Origin: Pelagibacterales bacterium SAG-MED28
Lineage (GTDB): Bacteria; Pseudomonadota; Alphaproteobacteria; Pelagibacterales; Pelagibacteraceae
NCBI GenBank assembly: GCA_014653835.1
Contig: JACWDY010000007.1
Location: 1 to 53,985 of the forward strand
Reading direction: 5' to 3'
DNA: 53,985 nucleotides
Shown: piece by piece, positions 21,424 through 35,555 of the stretch
Layout of the letters: every line of letters starts with the position of its first letter
Position numbering within the stretch: position 1 is the first letter of the stretch
Position numbers and translations under genes: made by a program
Notes under the pieces: model-generated
What the model saw: the letters and a program-made list of their open reading frames with translations, nothing else
The model's database searches: none
Told to the model about the DNA's origin: nothing

Positions 21424-23373
21424 ATGAAAGCACAAGTGCTGTTACCCAAAATATTTAATTTTCCGTTTACATATAACAGTACTCAAAATTCACTAAAAAC
21501 TGGGGATTTTGTAGAAGTACCATTTGGTAAAAAAAAAGAAATTGGAGTTGTATGGCCTGGAAAAATTTCAGATTTAAAAAATATTAAAATTAAAAATATA
21601 AATAAAAAAATTAATAACTATTCCTTAGGCCAAGAGTTAATAGATTTTATGAACTGGTTTGCAATATACAATATGATGCCCCTTGGACTTGTTTTAAAAA
21701 TGTCTATTGGAAACAACCTTAGCCTTATTAGAAAGTACGATAAAGATTTCGAACATACGCAAAAAAAGGTAAAAAGATTTGAGTTAAATGAAGAGCAGAA
21801 AAAAGCATTGAAGTTCCTAAATTTCAAAAATGATAAATTTGATGTATCTGTTTTGCAAGGAACAACTGGTTCAGGAAAAACTCTTGTGTACTTTGAGAGA
21901 ATTAAAAAAATTATAAATAAGAAAAAACAAGCATTAGTTTTATTGCCAGAGATTTTTTTAACTAACGAATTTAAGTCAAGGTTTATCGATTTTTTTGGCT
22001 TTGAACCTGCTATATGGCATTCAAAAATAACTCCTAAAAATAAACGAATAATCTGGAAAGGCATCATCAGCAATAAAATTAAATTGGTTGTGGGAGCTAG
22101 ATCTTCATTATTATTACCTTTTAAAAATCTCGGAGTCATTATTGTCGATGAGGAACATGATACATCTTATAAACAAGATGAGGGAGTTATTTATCATGCA
22201 AGAGATATGGCAATCTCAAGAGCCTCTTTTGAAAAAATACCCATACATTTAATTACCTCTATACCTTCAGTTGAAACTTTTAATAATATTAAAAATAAAA
22301 AATTTAGACACTTTAATATTTTAAAAAGATATAATGATTATCCTTTACCAAAAACCAAAATTATTAATTTAAACATTAAAAAGATTAAAAACTGTTTTAT
22401 TTCAGAAGAGACCATAGAATTAGTCAAAGACTTTTTAAATAGAAATGAACAAGTTCTATTTTTTTTAAATAGAAGAGGATATGCGCCTTATTTAATTTGT
22501 AGAAAATGTGGCTATAAACAAATCTGTTCCAATTGTTCAATGTTTTTAACTTTTCATAAAACTAAAAACAAAGCCATTTGCCACCACTGTTCACTTGAAA
22601 AAGAAATTTCTAGAAGCTGTAACGAAAGTGAAATTTGTGATTTTGTAATGTATGGGCCAGGTGTAGAAAAAATATTTGAGGAAGTATCTAAAATTTTTCC
22701 TGGTAACAAAGTTGAAATTTTTTCCAGTGATTACATGAAAAAGAAAGATCAAACTAAATCTTTATTTAATAGAATTACAAATAATAAAGTGGATATTTTG
22801 ATTGGAACCCAAATGATTTCGAAAGGGTTTAATTTCCCGAAATTAAATTGCATAGTAGTAATTGATGCAGATTTTTCTGGTAGAGGTTATGACTTACGAA
22901 CTACAGAAAAGAATATTCAACTGTATCATCAATTAAGTGGAAGAGCTGGAAGATTTAGTACAGAGTCATTAATTGTCTATCAAACTTTATCACCCGAAGA
23001 TGTCACATTAAACGAAATTATAAAAAATAATTCGGAAGAGCTTTTAAAAAAGGAAATTAAATTAAGAGAGAAAAATTTATTACCTCCATTTTCAAGATTA
23101 ATTGCTATTATTATTTCTGCAAATTCACATTCTTTAAGTCTAGATGGAGCTAGAGAAATAAAAAAACATTTAAAAAAGATTAGTGAAATAGAGGTTTTGG
23201 GTCCGGTTGACTCACCATTATTAAAGATAAAGAAAAAATTTAGATCTAGGTTATTAATTAGATTTAGTGGGAAAAGTCTTATACAAAAAAAAATCACAAA
23301 ACTTCTAAATACCTTGAAAATATCAAGTAAAATTAAACTCACAGTTGATGTTGATCCAGTTAATTTTGGATAA
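21424..23373 (+). CDS. priA: primosomal replication restart protein PriA, divergent
   Basis: PriA recognises stalled forks and reloads the replisome. The 649-residue protein is shorter than the ~730-residue E. coli enzyme. Walker A is LQGTTGSGKTLVY (residues 145-156) and Walker B is VIIVDEEHDTSYKQ. Motifs V and VI are IGTQMISKGFNFP and LSGRAGRF. Two features are unusual: the family motif III GSATPSLE reads ITSIPSVE (~277-284), and of eight zinc-ligand cysteines the last is displaced (Cys399, Ser402, Cys405). It follows lpdA by 28 bp, and an 81-bp gap separates it from atpH. Confidence 0.93.
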   Translation: MKAQVLLPKIFNFPFTYNSTQNSLKTGDFVEVPFGKKKEIGVVWPGKISDLKNIKIKNINKKINNYSLGQELIDFMNWFAIYNMMPLGLVLKMSIGNNLSLIRKYDKDFEHTQKKVKRFELNEEQKKALKFLNFKNDKFDVSVLQGTTGSGKTLVYFERIKKIINKKKQALVLLPEIFLTNEFKSRFIDFFGFEPAIWHSKITPKNKRIIWKGIISNKIKLVVGARSSLLLPFKNLGVIIVDEEHDTSYKQDEGVIYHARDMAISRASFEKIPIHLITSIPSVETFNNIKNKKFRHFNILKRYNDYPLPKTKIINLNIKKIKNCFISEETIELVKDFLNRNEQVLFFLNRRGYAPYLICRKCGYKQICSNCSMFLTFHKTKNKAICHHCSLEKEISRSCNESEICDFVMYGPGVEKIFEEVSKIFPGNKVEIFSSDYMKKKDQTKSLFNRITNNKVDILIGTQMISKGFNFPKLNCIVVIDADFSGRGYDLRTTEKNIQLYHQLSGRAGRFSTESLIVYQTLSPEDVTLNEIIKNNSEELLKKEIKLREKNLLPPFSRLIAIIISANSHSLSLDGAREIKKHLKKISEIEVLGPVDSPLLKIKKKFRSRLLIRFSGKSLIQKKITKLLNTLKISSKIKLTVDVDPVNFG

Positions 23374-23454
23374 TCATCAAATTGCTAACTTGATCAACAT
23401 ATTTTCTTATGCTACGACACCATCATTATTTCACTAAAATTCTAATAACAAAAA

Positions 23455-24012
23455 ATGAGCGCAAATAAATCTTTCTCTACGGAAACTTCAGAAAGATATT
23501 CTCGTGCCCTATTTGAAGTGACTAAAGAAGCAGGTGATTTAGACAAAACAGAAACCGACATCAAAATTTTTAAGTTTGTTTTAGAAAATAGTCTGGAATT
23601 AAAGAATTTTTTTAGTAATCCTACTCAAAGTATTAATAATCACAATAATGTTAACGATTTATTATCTAAAAAATTTAGTTTCTCAAAAAATTTAAAAAAT
23701 TTTTTTTCTCTTTTGATAGAAAAAAGAAGAATATTTTTCGTATCAAAAATTATAGACAGTTTTTTAAAATTATGTTCAAAAAAAAGAGGCGAAGTAAAAG
23801 CTTCTTTAATTTCATCTAAAGAATTATCTGAGTCAGAATTAGAGAGCATAAGTAAAGATTTATCATCCTCAATGGGGTCGATAATAAAATTTGATTATAA
23901 AATTGATAAAGAATTAATTGGAGGATTAAAATTGCAACTTGGAAGTTTTATGATTGATACATCTATAAAAAATAAATTAAAAAAATTTGAACAACAAATG
24001 ATAGAAAATTAA
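23455..24012 (+). CDS. atpH: F1Fo ATP synthase delta subunit
   Basis: The delta subunit joins the F1 head to the peripheral stalk. The family start is visible in [22 protein letters not shown], and the C-terminal segment [20 protein letters not shown] is the conserved end. At 185 residues it is normal. As first gene of atpHAGDC it follows an 81-bp gap, one of the larger gaps here, that probably holds the operon promoter. I could not find a convincing -35/-10 pair there. Fo genes are not adjacent, as is usual in alphaproteobacteria. Confidence 0.95.
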   Translation: MSANKSFSTETSERYSRALFEVTKEAGDLDKTETDIKIFKFVLENSLELKNFFSNPTQSINNHNNVNDLLSKKFSFSKNLKNFFSLLIEKRRIFFVSKIIDSFLKLCSKKRGEVKASLISSKELSESELESISKDLSSSMGSIIKFDYKIDKELIGGLKLQLGSFMIDTSIKNKLKKFEQQMIEN

Positions 24013-24013
24013 T

Positions 24014-25534
24014 ATGTCTATAAATCCATCGGAAGTCACAAAATTACTTAAAGACCAAATTAAAAATTTTGGAGAAAAAGCTGAAATTTCTGAAATTGGA
24101 AAAGTTTTATCCGTTGGTGATGGTATTGCTCGTGTTTACGGATTAGACAACGTTCAAGCAGGAGAAATGGTAGAATTTGATGATGGATCAAAAGGAATGG
24201 CGTTAAATTTAGAAAACGACAATGTAGGAGTTGTTATTTTTGGAGATGATAGAAAAATTAAAGAGGGTGATACTGTAAAAAGAACTAATGCAATTGTAGA
24301 TGTCCCCGTTGGTAAAGAACTTTTAGGTAGAGTTGTTGATGGACTTGGAAATCCAATTGATGGCAAAGGACCAATTTCATCTAAAGAAAGAAAAAGAGTT
24401 GAGGTAAAAGCTCCAGGTATAATCCCTAGGCAGTCTGTAAGCGAACCTATGCAGACAGGTTTGAAATCGATAGATTCTCTCATACCAGTTGGAAGAGGAC
24501 AAAGAGAATTAATCATAGGTGATAGGCAAACAGGCAAAACTGCAGTTGCGATCGATGCTATTATAAATCAGAAAAAAATAAACGAGTCCTCAGATGAAAA
24601 GAAAAAATTATATTGTGTATATGTAGCAATAGGTCAAAAACGTTCAACGGTTGCACAAATTACAAAAACTTTAGAAGAAGCGGGAGCATTAAAATACACA
24701 ACGATAGTTGCTGCCACAGCATCTGACTCTGCCCCTCTTCAGTTTCTTGCTCCATATACTGGTTGTACAATTGGTGAATATTTTAGAGATAATGGTATGC
24801 ATGCATTAATAGTGTATGACGATTTATCAAAACAAGCTGTAGCTTACAGACAAATGTCATTATTACTAAGAAGACCTCCAGGAAGGGAAGCATATCCTGG
24901 TGATGTTTTTTATTTACACAGTAGATTGTTAGAAAGATCTGCAAAGTTAAGTGATGCTAATGGCGGAGGCTCTCTAACCGCTTTACCAATCATTGAAACA
25001 CAAGCCGGAGACGTTTCTGCTTATATTCCTACTAACGTCATATCAATCACTGATGGACAAATATTTTTAGAAACTGAACTTTTTAATCAAGGAATTCGCC
25101 CAGCAGTAAATGTTGGTCTATCGGTGTCACGTGTAGGATCTGCAGCTCAAACTAAAGCTATGAAAAAAGTAGCGGGATCTATTAAACTAGAACTTGCGCA
25201 GTACAGAGAAATGGCTGCATTTGCACAATTTGGATCAGACTTAGACGCATCTACACAGCAATTGTTAAATCGTGGAGCTAAATTAACAGAACTTCTAAAA
25301 CAGGATCAATATTCTCCAATGACAGTGGCAGAGCAAGTCATATCAGTTTTTACCGGAGTAAAAGGTTTTTTAGATGATGTGGATTTAGGTAAAATTAAAA
25401 AATTTGAGAAAGATATAATTGAAAAAATTAAATCTGACAAACCAGAAATAATTGATTCTATTCAAAGTTCAGGAAAAATTGATGAAGGTACTGAAAAATT
25501 ACTAACGCAAGTTATTGAGGAGCATAAAAAATAG
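24014..25534 (+). CDS. atpA: F1 ATP synthase alpha subunit
   Basis: The alpha subunit is the regulatory nucleotide-binding subunit of F1. The P-loop is [13 protein letters not shown]. The family C-terminal signature is seen in [24 protein letters not shown] (in parts) and the [21 protein letters not shown] region. At 506 residues it is full length. It starts 1 bp after atpH and is followed by atpG after 3 bp. Confidence 0.98.
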   Translation: MSINPSEVTKLLKDQIKNFGEKAEISEIGKVLSVGDGIARVYGLDNVQAGEMVEFDDGSKGMALNLENDNVGVVIFGDDRKIKEGDTVKRTNAIVDVPVGKELLGRVVDGLGNPIDGKGPISSKERKRVEVKAPGIIPRQSVSEPMQTGLKSIDSLIPVGRGQRELIIGDRQTGKTAVAIDAIINQKKINESSDEKKKLYCVYVAIGQKRSTVAQITKTLEEAGALKYTTIVAATASDSAPLQFLAPYTGCTIGEYFRDNGMHALIVYDDLSKQAVAYRQMSLLLRRPPGREAYPGDVFYLHSRLLERSAKLSDANGGGSLTALPIIETQAGDVSAYIPTNVISITDGQIFLETELFNQGIRPAVNVGLSVSRVGSAAQTKAMKKVAGSIKLELAQYREMAAFAQFGSDLDASTQQLLNRGAKLTELLKQDQYSPMTVAEQVISVFTGVKGFLDDVDLGKIKKFEKDIIEKIKSDKPEIIDSIQSSGKIDEGTEKLLTQVIEEHKK

Positions 25535-25537
25535 AAA

Positions 25538-27836
<2,299 letters not shown>

Positions 27837-27837
<1 letters not shown>

Positions 27838-28226
27838 TGTCTGATAAATTCACAGTAGAAATTATAACTCCTGACCAATCAATTTTAAAATCTGAAGCAA
27901 GTGAGGTAACCATACCCTCATACGAAGGCCAAATGGGCATCCTTAAAGACCATATTCCTTTAATAACTTTTTTAAGACCGGGACTTATATTAATTAAAAA
28001 CCAGGATGAGAATAAATTTTATGTAGAAGAAGGTACGGTAGAGTTTTCAAATAATAATCTTTTAATTTTAACCTCGACAGCAAAAGATTTAAAAAATTTT
28101 GACAAGAGTTTAATAAATAATTTATTGGAACAAGCAGAAAAAAAACTTCAAGACAATAATTCGACAGATAAGGAAAAATATATCATTTCCTACCAAATCG
28201 ATACATTAAAAGAAATTAATCGATAA
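27837..28226 (+). CDS. atpC: F1 ATP synthase epsilon subunit
   Basis: Epsilon is the central-stalk subunit that also restrains ATP hydrolysis. The N-terminal beta-sandwich signature VEIITPDQSILKSEASEVTI leads to PSYEGQMGILKDHIPLIT. The C-terminal helical part is present (to residue 129). It overlaps atpD by one base and the convergent rppH by 11 bp, so no terminator fits between the two transcription units. Confidence 0.96.
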
Positions 28227-28686
28227 CTTGGTTAATTTCTTTAAGAAGATTTAAATACAGTTCTTTTTTAAAATCTACGATTACGTCAGGCAAATCATTA
28301 GGATTTATCCACTTCCAATCGATAAATTCTGGGTGCTGAGTATCTAAATTTATTTCATCATCTTTCCCTAAGAACTTAGTTATAAACCACTTTTGTCTTT
28401 GACCTCTAAATTTACCTCTCCAAATAATCCCAACCAAATTTTTTGGTAATTCATATTGATACATATTTTGTATTTCTTTTAAAATTTTTATATTTTTTAT
28501 ACTTGTTTCTTCAATTAACTCTCTTCTCATTGCAGTAATAAAGTCTTCTCCTTTATCAACACCACCTTGAGGCATTTGCCACTTATCACCTGGATTGTCC
28601 TTTCTTTTACCAACAAATACTTGATTATCATTATTTAAAACAATTATCCCTACACCAGTTCGCATCGGTAGTTGATTGTTAGCCAT
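28216..28686 (-). CDS. rppH: RNA pyrophosphohydrolase (Nudix)
   Basis: RppH removes pyrophosphate from mRNA 5' ends to start decay. The 156-residue protein has its Nudix box at residues 41-63 (G-X5-E-X7-REL-X-EE), with the usual Gly near the end replaced by Ser62. The start RTGVGIIVLNNDNQVFVGKR and KWQMPQGGVDKGE match the RppH/NudH subfamily. It is last in the long minus-strand operon, 3 bp after ctpA, and its 3' end overlaps atpC. Confidence 0.93.
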   Translation of the reverse strand: MANNQLPMRTGVGIIVLNNDNQVFVGKRKDNPGDKWQMPQGGVDKGEDFITAMRRELIEETSIKNIKILKEIQNMYQYELPKNLVGIIWRGKFRGQRQKWFITKFLGKDDEINLDTQHPEFIDWKWINPNDLPDVIVDFKKELYLNLLKEINQVID

Positions 28687-28689
28687 AAT

Positions 28690-29826
28690 TTAAGAATTGA
28701 AAAGTTTAATTGCGTAATTTAGCTGATTATCTTTTTCAGAGTTAATTTTAAAATCATTACCAACTTCTTCAACTAAAATGTCAGGAGTAACACCTACCTC
28801 TGAAATAGACTTTCCAGACGGGAGATAATATTTAGAAATTGTTAATCTCATACCCCCTCCATTCCTTAAAGGTATTATTGATTGAACAGAACCTTTTCCA
28901 TATGAATTTTCACCAAGAATAATTGCTCTTTTATGATCTTTTAAAGCTCCTGCAAAAATCTCTGATGCAGACGCAGAACCATTATTAATTAAAACGACGA
29001 TTGGCTTACCTTTAATTTCATCTCCTTTTCTAGCAAAAAACTTTCTAGTTTCAGAAATTTTACGTCCTTTAGTCGATACGATTTCCCCATCATCTAAGAA
29101 AAAGTCAGTTATATTTATTGCTTGGGTTAGTAGACCGCCGGGATTATTTCTTAGATCTATGACATAACCTTTGATTTTAAAATTTTTTTCAAATTTTTTT
29201 ACAGATTTTAAAAATTGGTTGTCACTATTCTCATTAAATGATTTTAATCTAATGTATCCAATATTATTTTCATCACTAATTGTTTTAGAACTTACTGATT
29301 GGACCTCAATTATCTTTCTTATTATTTTAAATTCTAGAGGTTTTTTTACATTTTTTCTCCTAACCGTAAGATCTATTGAAGTGCCAATGGGCCCTCTCAT
29401 CAATTTGACTGCTTCCATCAAAGATTTACCTTGCACTTGTTCTTTGCCAATTTTAACGATGTAGTCACCAGCCTTAATTCCAGCTCGTTCTGCAGGAGTA
29501 CCATCTATTGGCGAGATTACTTTGACGACTCCAGCTTCCATTCCAATTTCAATACCCAACCCTCCAAATTCTCCGCTGGTATCTGTTTGCATTTCTTTAA
29601 ATAGCTCAGGACTCATATATGCAGAGTAAGGGTCAAGTGATTGTAAAACGCCATTAATTGCTGAATCCATCATCTCAGCTTGATTTACATCATCAACATA
29701 ATCCTTTTTTATGTTTTCTAAAACTTCTCCAAAGAGATCGATTTTTTCATATAGGTCATTTTTTGAAAAAACAGAGGTACTAATAAAAGTAAATATCAAT
29801 ATTGGTAAAAAAATAATTTTTTTCAT
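28690..29826 (-). CDS. ctpA: carboxy-terminal processing protease, S41 family
   Basis: This is a periplasmic serine protease with an N-terminal signal peptide (MKKIIFLPILIFTFISTSVFS). I take the ATG at 29826 (378 residues) rather than the open frame back to 29862, because it gives a clean signal sequence and a 4-bp ATGA overlap with rsfS. A PDZ domain (GGLGIEIGMEAGVVKV on to RAGIKAGDYIVKIG) precedes the S41 core, with Ser in NGSASASEIFAGAL and Lys in GENSYGKGSVQ. CtpA-type proteases trim periplasmic and cell-wall proteins; the target here is unknown. Confidence 0.94.
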   Translation of the reverse strand: MKKIIFLPILIFTFISTSVFSKNDLYEKIDLFGEVLENIKKDYVDDVNQAEMMDSAINGVLQSLDPYSAYMSPELFKEMQTDTSGEFGGLGIEIGMEAGVVKVISPIDGTPAERAGIKAGDYIVKIGKEQVQGKSLMEAVKLMRGPIGTSIDLTVRRKNVKKPLEFKIIRKIIEVQSVSSKTISDENNIGYIRLKSFNENSDNQFLKSVKKFEKNFKIKGYVIDLRNNPGGLLTQAINITDFFLDDGEIVSTKGRKISETRKFFARKGDEIKGKPIVVLINNGSASASEIFAGALKDHKRAIILGENSYGKGSVQSIIPLRNGGGMRLTISKYYLPSGKSISEVGVTPDILVEEVGNDFKINSEKDNQLNYAIKLFNS

Positions 29827-30170
29827 ATCATCGCTTTCTGTTTTGGAATTTCTTCTGACCACATCTTCTCCAAATCGTAAAATTCTCTTTTTTCTGGATG
29901 AAATAAATGGACAATTACATCATGCGCATCAACCAATTTCCAATCTGCACTATCTTTTCCCTCTATTCGGCAATCGTCCATACCAAGCTTTTTTAATTCA
30001 CTTACAAGAATTTCTGATAGAGATTGAAGATGTCTAGACGAAGTTCCAGAAGCAACAACCATGTAGTCTGCGATATAAGATTTATTTTTTAAATTTATAG
30101 AAGTAATACTTTGAGCTTTGTTGTTATCAAGAATTTTTTCAATATTTTTTTTTATTTCTGCTACTTCCAT
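29823..30170 (-). CDS. rsfS: ribosomal silencing factor RsfS
   Basis: RsfS binds L14 and blocks subunit joining under nutrient limitation. The 115-residue protein carries the family core KSYIADYMVVASGTSSRHLQ and DWKLVDAHDVIVHLFHPEKR. It sits between nadD (7 bp upstream) and ctpA (4-bp overlap). In many relatives rlmH follows rsfS; it is not found here. Confidence 0.96.
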   Translation of the reverse strand: MEVAEIKKNIEKILDNNKAQSITSINLKNKSYIADYMVVASGTSSRHLQSLSEILVSELKKLGMDDCRIEGKDSADWKLVDAHDVIVHLFHPEKREFYDLEKMWSEEIPKQKAMI

Positions 30171-30177
30171 TAATAGT

Positions 30178-30708
30178 TCAAATGAGCTTTTTTCTTAATT
30201 TAGTTGATGAAATTACTATAGGTCTATTTTTGATAAAAGTAATTTTATTTTTATAGTATTTAGTCACAGTTGATTTACTACCTTTTCTATCATATCCTTT
30301 TCTAGAAAAAACAATTAATTTTGTTAATTTAACTATTTTTTTCCAGTCTTTCCACTTGTGAAAATTTATTAAATTATCTGCTCCAATAATAAAGTAGATA
30401 TTTTTAAGTTTTTTTCTATTAATCAAATAATTTATTATATTTATGCTTCTTGAAGAATTTACTCTTTTGTCTAAGTGTATAACTTGAATTTTTTTAATAC
30501 CTTTAGCTAGGTTTTTGGCTTTTTTTAATCTTTGAGAAAGAGAATAGTAAGGATTATTTTTAAAAGGATTTTTTTTTGTTACAATCCAAAATACTTTACT
30601 AAGCTTGAACTTTTTTATTGCAATTTTTGTTATTGCAATATGCCCTCTGTGAGCGGGATCAAAAGTACCTCCTACTAATCCAATGGTTTTATTCGGTGCT
30701 TTAACCAT
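30178..30708 (-). CDS. nadD: nicotinate-nucleotide adenylyltransferase
   Basis: NadD adenylates nicotinate mononucleotide in NAD synthesis. The nucleotidyltransferase signatures are GLVGGTFDPAHRGHIAI near the N-terminus (HxGH form) and ISSTKLRKKLI at the C-terminus, which truncates directly after the ISST.LR motif. At 176 residues it is shorter than E. coli NadD (~213). It lies 3 bp after proA and 7 bp before rsfS. Confidence 0.94.
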   Translation of the reverse strand: MVKAPNKTIGLVGGTFDPAHRGHIAITKIAIKKFKLSKVFWIVTKKNPFKNNPYYSLSQRLKKAKNLAKGIKKIQVIHLDKRVNSSRSINIINYLINRKKLKNIYFIIGADNLINFHKWKDWKKIVKLTKLIVFSRKGYDRKGSKSTVTKYYKNKITFIKNRPIVISSTKLRKKLI

Positions 30709-30711
30709 TAG

Positions 30712-31953
30712 CTATGGTCTAATAATTCCATTTCCAGAAACTAAATATTTGTAAGATGTTAATTGATTTATCCCAACAGGTCCTCTTGGCGGAAGTTTAT
30801 TAGTAGAGATTCCAATTTCTCCACCAAAACCAAATTCTCCTCCATCTGCAAATTGAGTCGATACATTATGCATTGCGATTGAACTGTTCACTCCATTTAA
30901 AAAAATCTTAGCATTTTTTTTATTATTGGTAATAATGCTGTCCGTATGCATTGTTCCATATTTTAAAATATGATTAACACCTTCTTTGACATTCTTTACA
31001 GTTTTAATCGATATTATCGAGTCTAAATATTCTGTTCTCCAATCTTTTTCCTTTGCCAACTTAAGTTTACCATTAAATAATTTATTAATTTTACTATCTA
31101 CTCTTACTTCGCATCCTGAGTCTACAAGAGAATTAATTATTTCTTTTGCGTGAGTGTTAATAGCCTTTTCATCAATTAATAATGTTTCAACTGCACCACA
31201 TATACTAGTTCTTCTCATTTTAGCATTAATAATTATTTTTCTTGCAGAATTAAGATTGGCTGTTTTGTCAACAAATATGTGACATAGCCCTTCAAGGTGG
31301 CCTATTACATGAACGTTTGAAAACTTTTGAACTTTACCTACTAATCCTTTCCCACCTCTTGGCACTATAACATCAATGTAGTCACTCATTTTTGATAATA
31401 AATTATCTACAATTTTTCTATTTTTATTTTCAATAAATTGCACACAATTCTTGTTAATATTATTTTTTTTTAAAGCATCTCTAAAAAGATTAGCCAAAAT
31501 TTTATTTGAATTAAATGCTTCTGAACCACCTCGTAAAATTGAGCAGTTACCTGATTTAAGACACAGAGCTGCAACATCTGCAGTTACATTTGGTCTACTC
31601 TCGTAAATAACTCCAATTACTCCAATCGGCGTTGATATTTTTTTAATTTTTAACTTATTTGGTCTTTGCCATTGTTCAATGACTCTACCGATTGGATCTT
31701 TAAACTTTGTGATTTCACTTATTGAATATCTTATTCCATCAATACGTTTGTCATTAAGAATTAATCTATCTACAAGATGTTTTCTTTTAACGTTTTTAAC
31801 ATCTTTTTGATTTTCTTGAATAATTCTTTTTTTATTTTTAAGCAAATATTTATTATAGTCCTCTAAAACTTTTTTAATTTTAAAATGTTTAATAGATTTT
31901 AAATCCTCAAAAGCTTTTCTAGCTTTTTTCCCAATGGTTTCTAAATAGTTCAT
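30712..31953 (-). CDS. proA: gamma-glutamyl phosphate reductase
   Basis: ProA reduces glutamyl-5-phosphate to glutamate semialdehyde in proline synthesis. Signatures are IGVIGVIYESRPNVTADVAA, LRGGSEAFNSN and the active-site Cys region MRRTSICGAVETLLID. The end shows FGFGGEIGISTNKLPPRGPV. At 413 residues it is full length. It starts at the base next to the proB stop. Confidence 0.97.
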   Translation of the reverse strand: MNYLETIGKKARKAFEDLKSIKHFKIKKVLEDYNKYLLKNKKRIIQENQKDVKNVKRKHLVDRLILNDKRIDGIRYSISEITKFKDPIGRVIEQWQRPNKLKIKKISTPIGVIGVIYESRPNVTADVAALCLKSGNCSILRGGSEAFNSNKILANLFRDALKKNNINKNCVQFIENKNRKIVDNLLSKMSDYIDVIVPRGGKGLVGKVQKFSNVHVIGHLEGLCHIFVDKTANLNSARKIIINAKMRRTSICGAVETLLIDEKAINTHAKEIINSLVDSGCEVRVDSKINKLFNGKLKLAKEKDWRTEYLDSIISIKTVKNVKEGVNHILKYGTMHTDSIITNNKKNAKIFLNGVNSSIAMHNVSTQFADGGEFGFGGEIGISTNKLPPRGPVGINQLTSYKYLVSGNGIIRP

Positions 31954-34048
<2,095 letters not shown>

Positions 34049-34056
34049 TTATAGAT

Positions 34057-34311
34057 TTAATTAGGGATAACAGAAACAAATGTTCTGTTTAATTTAGATT
34101 TTTTGAATTTTACTTTACCTTTAACTAAGGAAAATATGGAATGATCTTTACCCATACCTACATTATCACCTGGGTGTATTTTAGTGCCTCTTTGTCTTAC
34201 GATTATGTTTCCAGGTATAACCAGCTGATCACCGTACTTTTTAACCCCAAGACGTCTGCCTTTACTATCTCGGCCGTTTTTCGATGATCCACCTGCTTTT
34301 TTTGTTGCCAT
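34057..34311 (-). CDS. rpmA: 50S ribosomal protein L27
   Basis: L27 reaches the peptidyl-transferase centre with its N-terminus. The sequence starts [20 protein letters not shown], the standard form without an N-terminal prepeptide. At 84 residues it is typical. It lies 9 bp after rplU. Confidence 0.98.
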   Translation of the reverse strand: MATKKAGGSSKNGRDSKGRRLGVKKYGDQLVIPGNIIVRQRGTKIHPGDNVGMGKDHSIFSLVKGKVKFKKSKLNRTFVSVIPN

Positions 34312-34320
34312 TAGAATTTC

Positions 34321-34728
34321 CTATTTTTTAGTAACTTTCTTTTTTTCTACTGTATCTTTTTTAACAGTTTTTTTTGTTACATCAATTTTTGCTTCATCTA
34401 TTACTTTTCCATCTTTAGACATAATTTTCGTAATCTGTATTTTAGAATGTCTTTGTCTGTGTCCATTTTTCTTTCGAGAATGTTTTCTTCTTCTCTTGTG
34501 AAAAATTAAAACTGTTCGATCTTTTACATTGTCAAGAAGTTTAGCTTCTACAGTCGCTCCATCAATACTTGGGCTACCAATTTCAGTATTTTTATCGTCA
34601 TTTAAAAGTAAAACATTTTTAAATTTTATTGTTTCACCAACTTTGGCATTTAGTTTTTCTATTTCTAATATTTTACTAGCCGAAACTTTGTATTGTTTTC
34701 CACCAGTTTCTATAATCGCAAATGACAT
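34321..34728 (-). CDS. rplU: 50S ribosomal protein L21 with lysine-rich C-terminal extension
   Basis: L21 binds 23S rRNA in the 50S subunit. The conserved part (1-~103) shows FAIIETGGKQYKVSASKIL and HKRRRKHSRKKNGHRQ. Residues ~104-135 are an extra Lys/Thr/Val tail. It is first in the operon leading to rppH and has a good promoter 27 bp upstream of the ATG. Confidence 0.97.
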   Translation of the reverse strand: MSFAIIETGGKQYKVSASKILEIEKLNAKVGETIKFKNVLLLNDDKNTEIGSPSIDGATVEAKLLDNVKDRTVLIFHKRRRKHSRKKNGHRQRHSKIQITKIMSKDGKVIDEAKIDVTKKTVKKDTVEKKKVTKK

Positions 34729-34754
34729 AATTTCTCGCTTTTTTGTTTGAGGGC

Positions 34755-34782
34755 AATATAGCTCTCAAAATTATCAAGTCAA
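34755..34782 (-). promoter_or_regulatory. Promoter of the rplU-rpmA-obgE operon
   Basis: On the minus strand there is a -35 TTGACT (34777-34782), a 16-bp spacer, and a -10 TATATT (34755-34760), each five of six to the sigma70 consensus. Transcription would begin around 34747-34749, leaving a leader of about 20 nt before the rplU ATG. This is one of the best promoter matches in the window. Confidence 0.75.
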
Positions 34783-34792
34783 GATCATTGAA

Positions 34793-35554
34793 CTAAAAAT
34801 TGTCTTTAAGATCCCTTAATTTGCTGAATATTTCTAGATCTGAAGCTTCCATCAAATTTAGCTGTTTTTTTACATCAAGATCATCATACCTTAAAAATAT
34901 ATTTGTTTTAATCTCATCAGCTACAGTAGTCGGAAGAGTAGGTTTTCTATTTTTAATTTTTTTAGCAATGTTTTCTTTTTTCATTATCAAATATTTATTA
35001 TTAGGATTAAATTTAATGCAGAATTCTAAATTTTTTTGAGTATATTCATGTCCACAGTAGATTTTAGTATTTTCAGGTAGACTTTTAATTCTATTTAAAG
35101 AGTTAAACATTTGCTCGTTTGTTCCTTCAAATACTCTTCCACATCCTAAAGAAAATAAAGTATCTCCAGTAAAAATAATGTTTTCCTCTTTTAAATAAAA
35201 AGCAATATGACCTTTTGTGTGGCCTGGAATAAATAAAGTTGCAAAATTTAAACTTCCTATTTTAAATTCTTGACCGTCTACCAATAATTTATCTAAACCT
35301 GGTATTCTCTCCTTATCACCATTAAATCCAAATATTTTTGCATTATATTTATTTTTAAGTTGTTCATTGCCACCGATATGATCATAGTGGTGATGTGTGT
35401 TCAGTATGTAATCTAATTTTTTATAATTTTGATTTATAACCTTATCACAGGTAGAAAATTCTGATGGATCGATTATAGCTACAGTGTTTGTTTCTTTATC
35501 ACAAATTAAATAACTATAGTTATCATTCAAACAAGGGATAATATTTATAATCAT
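34793..35554 (-). CDS. gloB: hydroxyacylglutathione hydrolase (glyoxalase II)
   Basis: GloB hydrolyses S-lactoylglutathione to lactate and glutathione in methylglyoxal detoxification. The metallo-beta-lactamase metal motif is THHHYDHIGG, with the further ligands in FIPGHTKGHIAFYL, FTGDTLFSLGCGRVFEG and YCGHEYTQKNLEF. At 253 residues it is typical. It begins 1 bp after metW, so it lies under the metX riboswitch; the functional link is not obvious. Confidence 0.95.
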   Translation of the reverse strand: MIINIIPCLNDNYSYLICDKETNTVAIIDPSEFSTCDKVINQNYKKLDYILNTHHHYDHIGGNEQLKNKYNAKIFGFNGDKERIPGLDKLLVDGQEFKIGSLNFATLFIPGHTKGHIAFYLKEENIIFTGDTLFSLGCGRVFEGTNEQMFNSLNRIKSLPENTKIYCGHEYTQKNLEFCIKFNPNNKYLIMKKENIAKKIKNRKPTLPTTVADEIKTNIFLRYDDLDVKKQLNLMEASDLEIFSKLRDLKDNF

Positions 35555-35555
35555 T

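Noticed and set aside
21618-22139. 173-codon minus-strand frame inside priA
   Set aside because: It is antisense to conserved PriA motifs, with no recognisable domain or start context.
23374-23454. atp operon promoter in the priA-atpH gap
   Set aside because: TTGCTA and TTGATC hexamers are present, but none has a credible -10 at 16-18 bp; a promoter is likely but cannot be placed.
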